From: an uncultured Bacteroidia bacterium | GTDB lineage: Bacteria; Bacteroidota; Bacteroidia; Bacteroidales; F082 | Assembly: GCA_902771635.1 (NCBI GenBank) | Contig: CACXXW010000026.1 | Location: forward strand, 1-54,954 | Reading direction: 5' to 3' | Length of the DNA stretch: 54,954 nt | In this document: in pieces, positions 11,870 to 19,833 of the stretch | Layout of the letters: each line of letters starts with the position of its first letter | How positions within the stretch are numbered: position 1 is the stretch's first letter | Notes under the pieces: generated by a model | What the model saw: the letters and a program-made list of their open reading frames with translations, nothing else | The model's database searches: none | What the model was told of the DNA's origin: nothing | Made by a program: the position numbers and the translations under genes

Positions 11870-12607
11870 GTTGTTATCTTGCGGAGGTTGAAGCCGTCCG
11901 ATAAAATCCTTGCTTTCCAACCTCCTCACCAACTCATCCACCCCCTCAACCGCCTTTGCCTTAATGTGCTGGAATCCAGCGGGCAGGCCACCTTTCAAAT
12001 CTTTCGGATCAATCAGGAACTTGGGTATCTCACTTGGGGCATACTCGACCAATCCAGCCGCTGGATACACCACCAACGAAGTGCCAATGACAACGAAGAT
12101 GTCGGCTTGTTGCACCCAATATTCTGCCAATTCCATACCGTCGACATACTCGCCGAACCATACAATATAAGGTCGCAGTTGCGAACCATCGGCGGCTTTG
12201 TCACCTAATCGAATGGGGACATCAAGCGGATATTCCTTGATGCATTTGGGGTCGAGGCGATTGCGCGATGAGGTCACCTTGCTCAACTCACCGTGAAGAT
12301 GCAGCACCTTGCTACTGCCAGCCCTTTCGTGAAGGTTGTCCACATTCTGGGTGATGATGGTTACATCGTATTGTTTTTCCAAGTCTGCTAATACACGATG
12401 TGCATGGTTCGGCTCCACTTCCAACAGGTTTTTCCGACGAGCATTGTAGAAATCGAGCACTGCCTGAGGGTCTTCCTCAAAACCCGCCACGCTAGCCAGT
12501 TTCATGGCATCATATTTCCCCCACATGCCATTGGCATCCCGAAACGTAGGGATTCCGCTTTCGGCGCTGATGCCTGCACCGGTGAAGACTACAAGATTTT
12601 GCCGCAT
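11675..12607 (-). CDS. Sir2-family (class III, CobB-like) protein deacylase with aberrant C-terminal extension
   Basis: NAD-dependent lysine deacylase. GAGISAESGIPTFR (NAD binding), TQNVDNLHERAG and LHGE (catalytic His) are intact. Y54 and R57 in FYNARR match the Tyr/Arg pair of CobB/SIRT5 that binds succinyl or malonyl groups, so desuccinylase activity is likely. The usual four zinc cysteines are absent: only one Cys lies in the SRNRLDPKC segment, a pattern I associate with Bacteroidetes sirtuins. The natural end should be near EGVDELVRRL at about residue 236; instead the frame runs on about 70 residues, partly over a degenerate repeat (11880-11902) and then antisense to the phosphohydrolase. 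Start at 12607 (MRQNLVVFTGAG) is preferred over an upstream start that adds 11 residues. Confidence 0.85.
   Translation of the reverse strand: MRQNLVVFTGAGISAESGIPTFRDANGMWGKYDAMKLASVAGFEEDPQAVLDFYNARRKNLLEVEPNHAHRVLADLEKQYDVTIITQNVDNLHERAGSSKVLHLHGELSKVTSSRNRLDPKCIKEYPLDVPIRLGDKAADGSQLRPYIVWFGEYVDGMELAEYWVQQADIFVVIGTSLVVYPAAGLVEYAPSEIPKFLIDPKDLKGGLPAGFQHIKAKAVEGVDELVRRLESKDFIGRLQPPQDNNSPQPHPNHQRPMVGGLWLIDDMRFEGLGAAVEYGDIVDALCRHVGRVGGLFAREDGEILRHQLE
11880..11902. repeat. Degenerate stray copy of the CGGAGGTT palindrome
   Basis: This sequence, TGCGGAGGTTGAAGCC followed by GTCCGAT, is nearly the reverse complement of the repeat unit arrayed at 12710-12870, differing at one base and one insertion. 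It sits exactly where the sirtuin should have ended and encodes the start of its C-terminal extension. Confidence 0.55.
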
Positions 12608-12636
12608 AATAGTGTAATTAAGAGTGATTAGATTTT

Positions 12637-12644
12637 GCAAAGAT
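12637..12644 (-). promoter_or_regulatory. -7 promoter element of the sirtuin gene
   Basis: Minus-strand TATCTTTG lies 30 bp upstream of the ATG at 12605-12607, supporting that start codon. Confidence 0.65.
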
Positions 12645-12689
12645 ACATAAACAAGCTAAAAACCGCACTATTTCACATTAAGCAAAGTC

Positions 12690-12869
12690 CCGAAGGGACG
12701 CCCCTATCACATCGGAGGTTTCAACCTCCGCAAAAAAAAACAGCGGTACGCCCCTACCCCATCGGAGGTTTCAACCTCCGTCTAAAAGTGTCAGTGCAAC
12801 CTCACCTCATCGGAGGTTTCAACCTCCGCATAAAGCCAACAGTGCATCAGAGTAGGTTTCAATCTCCGT
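12690..12869. repeat. Array of four CGGAGGTTTCAACCTCCG palindromes
   Basis: Hairpin units ATCGGAGGTTTCAACCTCCG occur at 12711-12730, 12761-12780 and 12809-12828, with a degenerate fourth at 12851-12868. Spacers are about 30, 28 and 22 bp and partly alike (ACGCCCCTA precedes units one and two). Each unit forms a 7-bp stem. The array fills the 262-bp gap between the sirtuin and MATE genes. The spacers are not unique protospacer-like sequences, and no cas gene exists, so this is an extragenic palindrome cluster. Confidence 0.75.
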
Positions 12870-14198
12870 TCAAATCCGCTTCCTCCCCCAATCCGCCTTC
12901 CAAATGTAGACCAGCGATATCAGACCGATGAGGATGTTGTAGACCCACTCTGCAGTCCACACACCAGCGATGGTGGAAGTTTTCGACATCAGGAAGACAT
13001 AGATGATGTATATGATGAGGATGCCAAACTCCAAGGCCATAGCTGCCGTGGTGTTGCCCGTGCCTGATACGGCCTCGAAGAAGGTCATAGAGAAGGCACC
13101 CAACAAGGTGGCGACACAAATCACATAAACCGAAGGGATAGCTGCCTGCGCCAAAGCCAGATCTTCGGTGTAGATTTGAAGAACCAGCTGCGGAATGATG
13201 GCCACAACAACAACCAACACCAAAGAGCATAAGAAACTGTTCTTCACCACTTTCCAGACGCTTGCCATCACCTCGTTGCTCTTGCCCTCACCGATGATGC
13301 GGCTGGTCAGAGTGTTGGCGGTCGAGGCAAAAGCGATGCCCGGGATGATGAGAATCATATAGGTGCTACGAACTACCGATGAAACGCCGATGGCGGTCTC
13401 TCCCATCTTCTCAATCATGACAAAGAAGATGAACCAAGCACCGAACGAGAACAGACGTTGGATCATACTCGGAAAGGCCACTTTGAGGATGTCGCCCATC
13501 AAGGCGGGCTGCCATTTGTGCCAACGGAACATGCCGTATTCCTCATGCGGTATCTTGATGTAGGTGTAAATCCAGAAGAAGAAAAACGCCGTGATTTCAG
13601 CCAACAGCGAAGCCAAAGCCGCGCCGCCGATGCCCATCTCTGGCAAACCCACATGGCCGAAGATCAAAGCCCAGTCGAAGAAAATGTTGACCACCGCCAT
13701 GATGATGGTCGAGAAGGTGATGACTTGGGTGCTGCTGATGCCGACATAGAAGGAGCGGAACAGGAAGTTGAACACCACGAACATGATGCCGAACTGCCTG
13801 AATTTCAAGTATTCGTTGGCCGCGGCATAGATGTTTTCCGACTCGATGATGACATGCAACAGCCTATGGCTGAAGAAGAACAGGATGCTGAACAGCAAAA
13901 GCCCCAACCCCAGCACAAACAAGGCCCCATGCTGAAACACCACGCCAATCTTGCTGAAGTTGCCCTCACCATACCGCCTCGCGATGAAGATCTGTATGCC
14001 AATAGCAAAACCCATCGCCAAGGTGGTGAAGACAAAATAATACAAGCCCGCCATCATGGAGGCGCTCAGCTCGATGGTGCCAAGGTGACCCAAAAAGGCG
14101 GTGTCGGTAAAGGTGATGATGGTCTGCGCCAGGTTACCCAACATGATGGGGTATGCAATGCGCCAGATCTCGCGGTTCGATACGGTGGTTTTAATCAT
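12870..14198 (-). CDS. MATE-family multidrug/cation antiporter
   Basis: A 442-residue integral membrane protein with about twelve hydrophobic segments in two homologous halves, fitting the MATE/NorM family length. The N-terminal block IWRIAYPIMLGNLAQTIITFTDTAFLGHLG is typical, and the second half repeats the pattern around VAFPSMIQRLFSFGAWFIFF. It should export organic cations or other compounds using Na+ or H+. It is a single gene on the minus strand; a -7 promoter at 14203-14210 is almost adjacent to the start, suggesting a very short leader or leaderless mRNA. Confidence 0.93.
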   Translation of the reverse strand: MIKTTVSNREIWRIAYPIMLGNLAQTIITFTDTAFLGHLGTIELSASMMAGLYYFVFTTLAMGFAIGIQIFIARRYGEGNFSKIGVVFQHGALFVLGLGLLLFSILFFFSHRLLHVIIESENIYAAANEYLKFRQFGIMFVVFNFLFRSFYVGISSTQVITFSTIIMAVVNIFFDWALIFGHVGLPEMGIGGAALASLLAEITAFFFFWIYTYIKIPHEEYGMFRWHKWQPALMGDILKVAFPSMIQRLFSFGAWFIFFVMIEKMGETAIGVSSVVRSTYMILIIPGIAFASTANTLTSRIIGEGKSNEVMASVWKVVKNSFLCSLVLVVVVAIIPQLVLQIYTEDLALAQAAIPSVYVICVATLLGAFSMTFFEAVSGTGNTTAAMALEFGILIIYIIYVFLMSKTSTIAGVWTAEWVYNILIGLISLVYIWKADWGRKRI

Positions 14199-14202
14199 GC
14201 GG

Positions 14203-14210
14203 CAAAATTA
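14203..14210 (-). promoter_or_regulatory. -7 promoter element of the MATE gene
   Basis: Minus-strand TAATTTTG ends 5 bp before the MATE ATG at 14196-14198, so transcription would start at or beside the start codon. Confidence 0.5.
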
Positions 14211-14220
14211 GGCATTTCAT

Positions 14221-14343
14221 AGATTTGCTTCGCAAAGAAATCGTTCAAAAATCTATTTCAAAATCCAACAAAACACAAACATTTGATTTTTAGAGATTTT
14301 AATTAAGATTTTTGGCAGATTTCTCGCCCGAAGGGCGATCCCA
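14221..14343. repeat. Inverted-repeat element, GAAATC/TCAAAAATC family, copy 1
   Basis: The left end has a small hairpin TTTGC-TTC-GCAAA followed by GAAATCGTTCAAAAATC. The right end is the mirrored arrangement: TTTTTGGCAGATTTC then CGCCC-GAA-GGGCG and ATCCC. An AT-rich core lies between. The same architecture recurs at 48927-49067, and half of it at 15876-15927. It fills the gap between MATE and NnrE-NnrD genes. Confidence 0.65.
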
Positions 14344-14350
14344 CAACAGA

Positions 14351-15859
14351 CTACTTTGAGCGAAGCGAAAAGAAAGCCTTCCCAAGATGCTCCGTGATAT
14401 CGGAAGCTATCAAAGTCTCCTGCCCTATCTCGTCGGCGGCGAGGTCGCCTGCGAGGCCGTGGAGATAGACACCCAACACAGCGGCTTCCTCGGGCGAATA
14501 GCGTTGCGCCAAAAGCGAGAGGATGATGCCCGTCAGCACATCACCGCTGCCCGCCGTGGCCATGCCAGGATTGCCTGTGGTGTTGAAGAAAATGGTGCCG
14601 TTGGGCATCGCGACGGTGGTGTGCGCACCTTTCACGATGACGACGAGGTTGTATTTGGTGGCCAGTTCCCTTTGTTTCTCAAGCCGCTCGAACGAGGTCG
14701 AAGACTTCCCTACCAAGCGCTCAAACTCCTTCGGATGCGGCGTCAGTATCGTTTTGGCAGGCAGGAACGGCAACCAAGTCGGGTTGTCGGAGAGGATGTT
14801 CAAGGCGTCGGCATCCATGACGAGTGGCACTTGCACCTCTTGAATCAGGCGTTTCAAGGCGCGGACGGTGTCGTCAGCCTTGCCCAAGCCTGGGCCTACG
14901 CCCACAGCGGTATAGGCATCCAATTTGCCAAATGTCGAGAAGCAGGTTTCTGAGTTGTCGCCATCAATCATCGCCTCGGGGATGGCGGTCTGCAAAGGCA
15001 ATTGGGCTACCTTAGGCAGGTGTACGCTCAACAAACCCACACCCGTGCGCAGACAGGCTTTCGCGCCAAGTAAAGCCGCGCCTGTCTTGCCTTCGGAGCC
15101 AGCAATCAGCAAGGCATGACCGTATGTTCCCTTGTGGGAGTATTTCGTGCGGTTGTGCAGTATCGGCTTCACCATCGCCTTGACGGTCAACAGGTTGTTG
15201 GTCTCCACCTCTTCCAGATAGCGAGGGTGCAGGCCGATGTCCAAGACCTCGAAACGACCCACATACGGGTCATTCTCGGGCAGCAGGAAAGCCAACTTGG
15301 GGTTTTGGAAGGTCAGCGTGTAGTCAGCCTTGAAGATGAAGCCCAAGGCGCTGGGCTCGTCGGCGAAGAGACCCGAAGGGATGTCGATGGCCACACGAAT
15401 GGCCTTGCTTTGGTTGAGGTAGGCGATCAAGTCGGCGGTCATGCCCTGCGGCGGACGGTTGAGGCCAGAGCCGAAGATGGCGTCGACCACCACATCGTTG
15501 GCATCGACTTTCGGGAAGTCGTCCTCGGTGAGGATGTCGAACATCGGCACCTTGGTCTCGTTCACGAGGCGATAGTAGTTCACCTCGCAGTCGTGGCTCA
15601 TCTTATCCGAGTAGCGCACCATAAACACCTGCGGGACAATTTCTTGCTGGTTAAGCAATCTTGCCACCACGAGGCCATCGCCGCCGTTGTTGCCCATGCC
15701 GCAGAAGATCTTGATGGTCTTGTCGCGCGGCGCACGGCGATAGAGCCACTCGAAAACTTTCGTTGCCGCTCGTTCCATCAGGTCGACGGACTCGATGGGT
15801 TCGTTTTCAATCGTATAGCGGTCGGCTTCTCTTATTTGTTCTACAGAGAGGATTTTCAT
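14351..15859 (-). CDS. nnr: Bifunctional NAD(P)H-hydrate epimerase / ADP-dependent NAD(P)H-hydrate dehydratase
   Basis: This 502-residue two-domain repair enzyme interconverts R- and S-NADHX (N-terminal YjeF_N/NnrE domain, about 1-215) and dehydrates S-NADHX with ADP (C-terminal NnrD/YjeF_C, about 220-502). Visible motifs are FCGMGNNGGDGLVVARLL (N-terminal, NADPHX binding), VGVGPGLGKADDT, VMDADALNILS, TPHPKEFERLVG and PGMATAGSGDVLTGII, where the GSGD aspartate is catalytic. Length is that of the fused enzyme. It is a single minus-strand gene, preceded by half a palindromic repeat. Confidence 0.95.
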   Translation of the reverse strand: MKILSVEQIREADRYTIENEPIESVDLMERAATKVFEWLYRRAPRDKTIKIFCGMGNNGGDGLVVARLLNQQEIVPQVFMVRYSDKMSHDCEVNYYRLVNETKVPMFDILTEDDFPKVDANDVVVDAIFGSGLNRPPQGMTADLIAYLNQSKAIRVAIDIPSGLFADEPSALGFIFKADYTLTFQNPKLAFLLPENDPYVGRFEVLDIGLHPRYLEEVETNNLLTVKAMVKPILHNRTKYSHKGTYGHALLIAGSEGKTGAALLGAKACLRTGVGLLSVHLPKVAQLPLQTAIPEAMIDGDNSETCFSTFGKLDAYTAVGVGPGLGKADDTVRALKRLIQEVQVPLVMDADALNILSDNPTWLPFLPAKTILTPHPKEFERLVGKSSTSFERLEKQRELATKYNLVVIVKGAHTTVAMPNGTIFFNTTGNPGMATAGSGDVLTGIILSLLAQRYSPEEAAVLGVYLHGLAGDLAADEIGQETLIASDITEHLGKAFFSLRSK

Positions 15860-15875
15860 GTTAATTGTTTTATGG

Positions 15876-15927
15876 GATACACTTCGTGTAGAAATCTTTC
15901 AAAAATCATTCAAAATCAATAATTTGC
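15876..15927. repeat. GAAATC/TCAAAAATC family, half-element
   Basis: Hairpin TACAC-TTC-GTGTA followed by GAAATCTTTCAAAAATC matches one end of the elements at 14221 and 48927. The mirrored second end is missing. It lies between the NnrE-NnrD start and the stop of the upstream gene. Confidence 0.5.
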
Positions 15928-15935
15928 ATTACTAT

Positions 15936-17177
15936 TTACTCGTAATACTCATACCTATACACACTAAAATAATACTCATATAGTTGCGATTCTGGCATCC
16001 ATTGTATGTGTGCTATACAATTGCCATGGTCGTCATAGAAGAATAGACTTTCGTGGTCAAATGCATAGTCTTTGTCTTCTCCAAAATAACTTGCAAAATA
16101 TGACCATAAATCAGTCTCCTTATAATACTCCCAATTTTTTTTGTATGACCATGAATAAGAGCCTCCCTTCCGTTCTTCTTCAACAATTCGTCCTAATTCA
16201 TCATAATTCCTCATTATTATGTAACGAGGTTCGCTGGAATTGCTCTCATATTCCTCATACACTTCTCTAATAGGGACCCCTCTATCATTACGAGTAATTA
16301 TTCTTACAGAGTGCGATTCCATCTTAACTTTGGAATGATTGGCCGTAATACCAAAACGTTCAACGACTTGTCCTGTTGAGTCTAAATCTTTCCACACGGT
16401 ATCTTTAACCGGGGAAGTGACCCATCTCGTCCCCCTCCGAATCTCTTCAATTATGCTGTCATTCATATCGTATTGGTAACTTGTTTCCCTTTCGAAACAC
16501 GGCTCAACAGTACCCAAATCATATGTCCTTTCAAAAACGACATTCCCTTTTGAGTCGTATTCGCAATATACACTTCCGTTACCTTCCTTCCTGTTGTCAA
16601 AACTCTCTTTCTTCCGCAAGACACCCTCCTTGTCAAATTCATATTTTTCAAGGATAAGAACCGAATCCATTTCAGTATCCTTGTATATGTATTCCAAAAG
16701 ACGACTATCCAAATCATATCGCCATTGATGTATACGATTCTGATATTTTCTTTTCACAAGCCGACCAACTTCGTCATACTCAAAAAAAATGGTGTCTATA
16801 GGCTCATTCTCTACCACAATTCTCCTATTCAATATATGTCCATAATCATCATATTCATTTATATAATGGCTATCATGCAACTTCGTGAATTGTCCCAATG
16901 AGTCGTATTCACTACTAGTATGGTAATAAGAGTCTTTTTCTGTTCTGATACTGTCAGCAAAACGGAGCATTTTATCCACATCAAATCCGCAGAGATAAAA
17001 CCTTCTCATAAATTCATCGTGGTTGATGGAATCGCTAATATCAAATTCATAATCATACTCAGCAAATGTTTTCACCTTTCCTTGCAAATGATCGAATTCC
17101 CATCCAGTTTCCTGCCCAAAAGCATTCCCAGCCAAGACAATTAACACGATTAACAATATATTTTGAATTTGTTTCAT
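15936..17177 (-). CDS. Secreted YD/RHS-like repeat protein
   Basis: A 413-residue protein with signal peptide (IQNILLIVLIVLAGNAFGQ) followed by many tyrosine/aspartate strands of the YD type: SSEYDSLGQFTKL, FFEYDEVGRLVKRK, KYEFDKEGVLRKK, YCEYDSKGNVVFERT and NYDELGRIVEEE. These resemble the beta-hairpin strands of RHS shells, but there is no RHS core, DPxGxx autoprotease site or toxin tip, so it is not a typical RHS toxin. Similar free-standing secreted YD-like proteins are common in Bacteroidetes with unknown role. The gene is clearly more AT-rich than its neighbours. A good -7 promoter is present at 17209-17216. Confidence 0.8.
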   Translation of the reverse strand: MKQIQNILLIVLIVLAGNAFGQETGWEFDHLQGKVKTFAEYDYEFDISDSINHDEFMRRFYLCGFDVDKMLRFADSIRTEKDSYYHTSSEYDSLGQFTKLHDSHYINEYDDYGHILNRRIVVENEPIDTIFFEYDEVGRLVKRKYQNRIHQWRYDLDSRLLEYIYKDTEMDSVLILEKYEFDKEGVLRKKESFDNRKEGNGSVYCEYDSKGNVVFERTYDLGTVEPCFERETSYQYDMNDSIIEEIRRGTRWVTSPVKDTVWKDLDSTGQVVERFGITANHSKVKMESHSVRIITRNDRGVPIREVYEEYESNSSEPRYIIMRNYDELGRIVEEERKGGSYSWSYKKNWEYYKETDLWSYFASYFGEDKDYAFDHESLFFYDDHGNCIAHIQWMPESQLYEYYFSVYRYEYYE

Positions 17178-17208
17178 TGCATAATGAATTAAATGACCTG
17201 AATTTGTG

Positions 17209-17216
17209 CAAAATTA
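17209..17216 (-). promoter_or_regulatory. -7 promoter element of the YD-like gene
   Basis: Minus-strand TAATTTTG 32 bp upstream of the ATG at 17175-17177. The rest of the gap 17217-17341 holds only AT-rich DNA with two copies of GGAAAAAAGTTGCAAAAAT spaced about 35 bp apart. Confidence 0.6.
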
Positions 17217-17341
17217 CGAATAAAACCAAGATAAAAGCAGCACATTCATCAATGGTTTGGAAAAAAGTTGCAAAAATGGTGTTGAAACAGTGGAAAAAAG
17301 TTGCAAAAATCCATTATAATAAATTATGAACCAAGTATTTA

Positions 17342-17941
17342 TTAGCACAACAATTTATTTAGCACTTCCTCCAGTTTCTCTTTTCCCTCAAACAATATCC
17401 CCGTGATTCCCAAAGCATTCGCGGCGGCAACATTATTCGGATTATCATCAATAAACACCGTCTCCTCCGCCTTGATGCCAAAGCGTTGCAAGGCCAGTTG
17501 GAAAATCCTCAGGTCGGGCTTCATCACCCGCTCGATGCCCGAAATCACCATGTCCTCCATGAGGTCGAGGACGGGATAGACCGGCCGCACCAAGGCGAAG
17601 GTCTCCTCCGACCAGTTGGACAGCCCAAACACACGGAATCCTTTGGCTTTCAATTCTTTGACATATTCCTCCATGCCAAGAATCTGTCCGCCCATCATCT
17701 TCATGAACTCGCCGTAGTACAGTTCGATTTCCTTCTTCCACTCGGGATGCTCGGCGATGAGTTCCGCCGTGCCTTCCGCTACGGGACGGCCATTGTCATG
17801 CTGGGCGTTCCATTCGTAGGTGCAAATGTGGGTGAGGAACCACTCGGCCTTGTCCACATCACCGAAATAAGGGTCATAGAGGTAATGCGGGTTCCAGTCG
17901 AGGAGCACACCGCCGTAGTCGAAGATTAGGTTTTTGATCAT
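17342..17941 (-). CDS. HAD-superfamily phosphatase (YihX-like)
   Basis: A 199-residue cytosolic HAD hydrolase. Motif I is IFDYGGVLLDW with the nucleophile D8; motif II is in FGLSNWSEE; motif III lysine is in ERVMKPDLRIF; motif IV is VFIDDNPNNVAAA. The cap is helical (subfamily I). This is close to YihX/alpha-D-glucose-1-phosphatase-like enzymes, but the phosphoester substrate is not predictable. Its start is 1 bp after the stop of the small membrane protein, so the two form an operon driven from 18267-18274. Confidence 0.88.
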   Translation of the reverse strand: MIKNLIFDYGGVLLDWNPHYLYDPYFGDVDKAEWFLTHICTYEWNAQHDNGRPVAEGTAELIAEHPEWKKEIELYYGEFMKMMGGQILGMEEYVKELKAKGFRVFGLSNWSEETFALVRPVYPVLDLMEDMVISGIERVMKPDLRIFQLALQRFGIKAEETVFIDDNPNNVAAANALGITGILFEGKEKLEEVLNKLLC

Positions 17942-17942
17942 A

Positions 17943-18248
17943 TCACTTCAAGGATTGGAACCACGACTGCAATTGTTCGTACAAGTCAGGCAATAACATG
18001 AGCACCACCACAACGAGAAGCACCAACATCACTATGCCGATCAGCGTACCCAGACAGCCCCATTTGCGACCTTTAGTTTCCAACTTGGGCGTACACAGTG
18101 TCACAATAAGGCCAATCAAGGGCGTAGTCACCACTGAAAGCAAGAAGGCCCAACCGAAACCGATGCGACGGTGCGAGCCAATCAAACCAACGATGACTGC
18201 CAAAAGACAGCCCGCCAGCAAACCGAAAAGAAAGACTAATATAGGCAT
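17943..18248 (-). CDS. Small three-helix membrane protein
   Basis: This 101-residue protein has three hydrophobic segments: ILVFLFGLLAGCLLAVIVGLI, the FGWAFLLSVVTTPLIGLIVTL region, and GTLIGIVMLVLLVVVVLML, with a positively charged KLETKGRKW loop between the last two. The start MPILVFLF at 18248 is preferred over one seven codons upstream. No family is recognised. It is the first gene of a two-gene unit with the HAD phosphatase. Confidence 0.7.
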   Translation of the reverse strand: MPILVFLFGLLAGCLLAVIVGLIGSHRRIGFGWAFLLSVVTTPLIGLIVTLCTPKLETKGRKWGCLGTLIGIVMLVLLVVVVLMLLPDLYEQLQSWFQSLK

Positions 18249-18266
18249 GATGTTAAATATTTGCCG

Positions 18267-18274
18267 CAAAATTA
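18267..18274 (-). promoter_or_regulatory. -7 promoter element of the membrane protein/HAD operon
   Basis: Minus-strand TAATTTTG, 19 bp upstream of the start at 18248. Confidence 0.6.
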
Positions 18275-18414
18275 GTAAAAATATTCAATTATGGAAATTG
18301 GGAGTAAAGTATGGATATGCAGAAACACATCTGATTTTACAAAGAAAAGCGTATTTTTGTGGCTTGAATTTTTGCGCAGATGGGAAAAAACACAAGACAA
18401 TAGAAAATAATTAT

Positions 18415-18422
18415 TACTTTTG
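18415..18422 (+). promoter_or_regulatory. -7 promoter element of the ATPase-nuclease gene
   Basis: TACTTTTG about 42 bp upstream of the ATG at 18464. It is followed by AATTTAATCATTTGTAATTT, an AT-rich leader containing short inverted ATTTGTAA/TTACAAAT sequences. Confidence 0.5.
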
Positions 18423-18463
18423 CATCGAAATTTAATCATTTGTAATTTACAAATTTGTAAAAA

Positions 18464-19774
18464 ATGAAATTCTACGATAGAGAAAAGGAAATCAAAGAGT
18501 TGCAAAGGATTGACAAATTGTCTGTCCAATCAGCCCAGTTTACCGTGTTGATAGGCCGTAGGCGCACGGGCAAGACGACTCTAATGACGGAAGCCTTGAA
18601 AGGCCGTTCTTATCTGTATTTTTTCATTGGAAAAAAGGCAGAGCAAATTCAATGTGTTGATTTCCAAAAACAAGTTGAAGCTGTCTTGGGTCTTCACATC
18701 CATGGCCAAGTTACTTCTTTTGCCGCCCTTCTGGAGGAAATCCTTGTCTTCAGCAAAACAAGAAAAGTGACGGTCATCATCGACGAATTTCAGCGTTTGG
18801 CCGACATTGGCGAGGGCATCATCGGCGACATTCAACAAGTTTGGGACAAGCATCATGCCGATGCTCATATCCATCTCATCGCTTGCGGCAGCATTTATAA
18901 CATGATGAAAAGGATTTTCGAGGACCGCAAGGAGCCACTTTTTGGACGCAAGACTGCCCGAATCGACCTCAAGCCTTTTTCAACCTCGGTGCTGAAACAG
19001 ATTCTTCAAGACCACAACCCCAGTTACACGCCCGAGGACTTGCTGATGCTTTACGCCATCACAGGAGGCGTGGCCAAATATGTGGCGCAACTGATGGATG
19101 ACGGGTGCAAGACATGGGAGGACATGATCCGTGATGTTTGCCGCCCATCAAGCATTTTCTTGGAAGAAGGCACCGAATTGTTGGTTGGTGAGTTTGGTCG
19201 CAAATTCCAAATCTACTATAGCATCCTACAACTCATTGCATCAGGGATGACGAGCCAATCGGAGATTGACAGCATCGTTGAAAAAAACACAGGGCGCTAT
19301 CTCGACACTTTGGAAACAGAGTATTCCCTGGTCAATAAACTCCGTCCCATGTGGGCCAAGCCCAACAGCCATGGCGTGAAATACTATATCGACGACTGTT
19401 TCCTGATGTTTTGGTTCAGGTTCATCGAGAGCAACCGAACACTCGTCGAACTGGAAAAATTCGATCTCCTTGAAGAGTTCATCCGCAAAGACTACACGCA
19501 ATACAGTGGCTTTGTGCTGGAAAAATATTTCAGGCAACTCTATGGCGAGAAAGAACGAGTCACGGAAGTTTCGCATTGGTGGGACAGCCAAGGAAAAAAC
19601 GAAATCGACCTCATAGCCCTACAACGCCTTGACCATCATGCAATTGTAGCAGAAGTCAAGCGAAATCCAAAAAGATTCAAACCCAAAGAGTTGGAAGAAA
19701 AGTACCAAAGTATAAAAAAGCATTTGAATGGATACAAAGTGGACCTGCTTGGCCTTTCAATGAACGATATGTAA
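18464..19774 (+). CDS. ATPase fused to DUF234/PD-(D/E)XK nuclease-like domain
   Basis: A 436-residue protein of the archaeal-type ATPase family. Walker A is GRRRTGKTTL at 31-40, Walker B is VTVIIDEFQRL, and sensor/arginine-finger regions lie in LIACGSIYNMM and ARIDLKPFS. A winged-helix-like middle (SQSEIDSIVEKNTGRYLDTLE) is followed by a C-terminal DUF234-type domain with the PD-(D/E)XK pattern E380-x-D382 ... E397-x-K399 (NEIDLIAL and AEVKR). Such stand-alone genes are common in Bacteroidetes and archaea; their role is unsettled, with proposals including DNA transactions and mobile-element biology. The gene has its own promoter, and the TIR-WG gene begins 59 bp downstream with another. Confidence 0.85.
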   Translation: MKFYDREKEIKELQRIDKLSVQSAQFTVLIGRRRTGKTTLMTEALKGRSYLYFFIGKKAEQIQCVDFQKQVEAVLGLHIHGQVTSFAALLEEILVFSKTRKVTVIIDEFQRLADIGEGIIGDIQQVWDKHHADAHIHLIACGSIYNMMKRIFEDRKEPLFGRKTARIDLKPFSTSVLKQILQDHNPSYTPEDLLMLYAITGGVAKYVAQLMDDGCKTWEDMIRDVCRPSSIFLEEGTELLVGEFGRKFQIYYSILQLIASGMTSQSEIDSIVEKNTGRYLDTLETEYSLVNKLRPMWAKPNSHGVKYYIDDCFLMFWFRFIESNRTLVELEKFDLLEEFIRKDYTQYSGFVLEKYFRQLYGEKERVTEVSHWWDSQGKNEIDLIALQRLDHHAIVAEVKRNPKRFKPKELEEKYQSIKKHLNGYKVDLLGLSMNDM

Positions 19775-19803
19775 CTCTAACAATTTCTTAGCAGAATTTT
19801 CAC

Positions 19804-19811
19804 TACCTTTG
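19804..19811 (+). promoter_or_regulatory. -7 promoter element of the TIR-WG/tex unit
   Basis: TACCTTTG, 22 bp upstream of the TIR-WG ATG at 19834. Confidence 0.6.
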
Positions 19812-19833
19812 CGACCATTAAAAACAAACGTAT

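Noticed and set aside
12690..12869. CRISPR array
   Set aside because: Repeats are 20 bp perfect palindromes, spacers vary from 22 to 30 bp and share sequence (ACGCCCCTA), and no cas genes are present; this is an extragenic palindrome cluster.
15936..17177. RHS toxin
   Set aside because: Has YD-like strands but no RHS core motif, autocleavage site or toxin domain.
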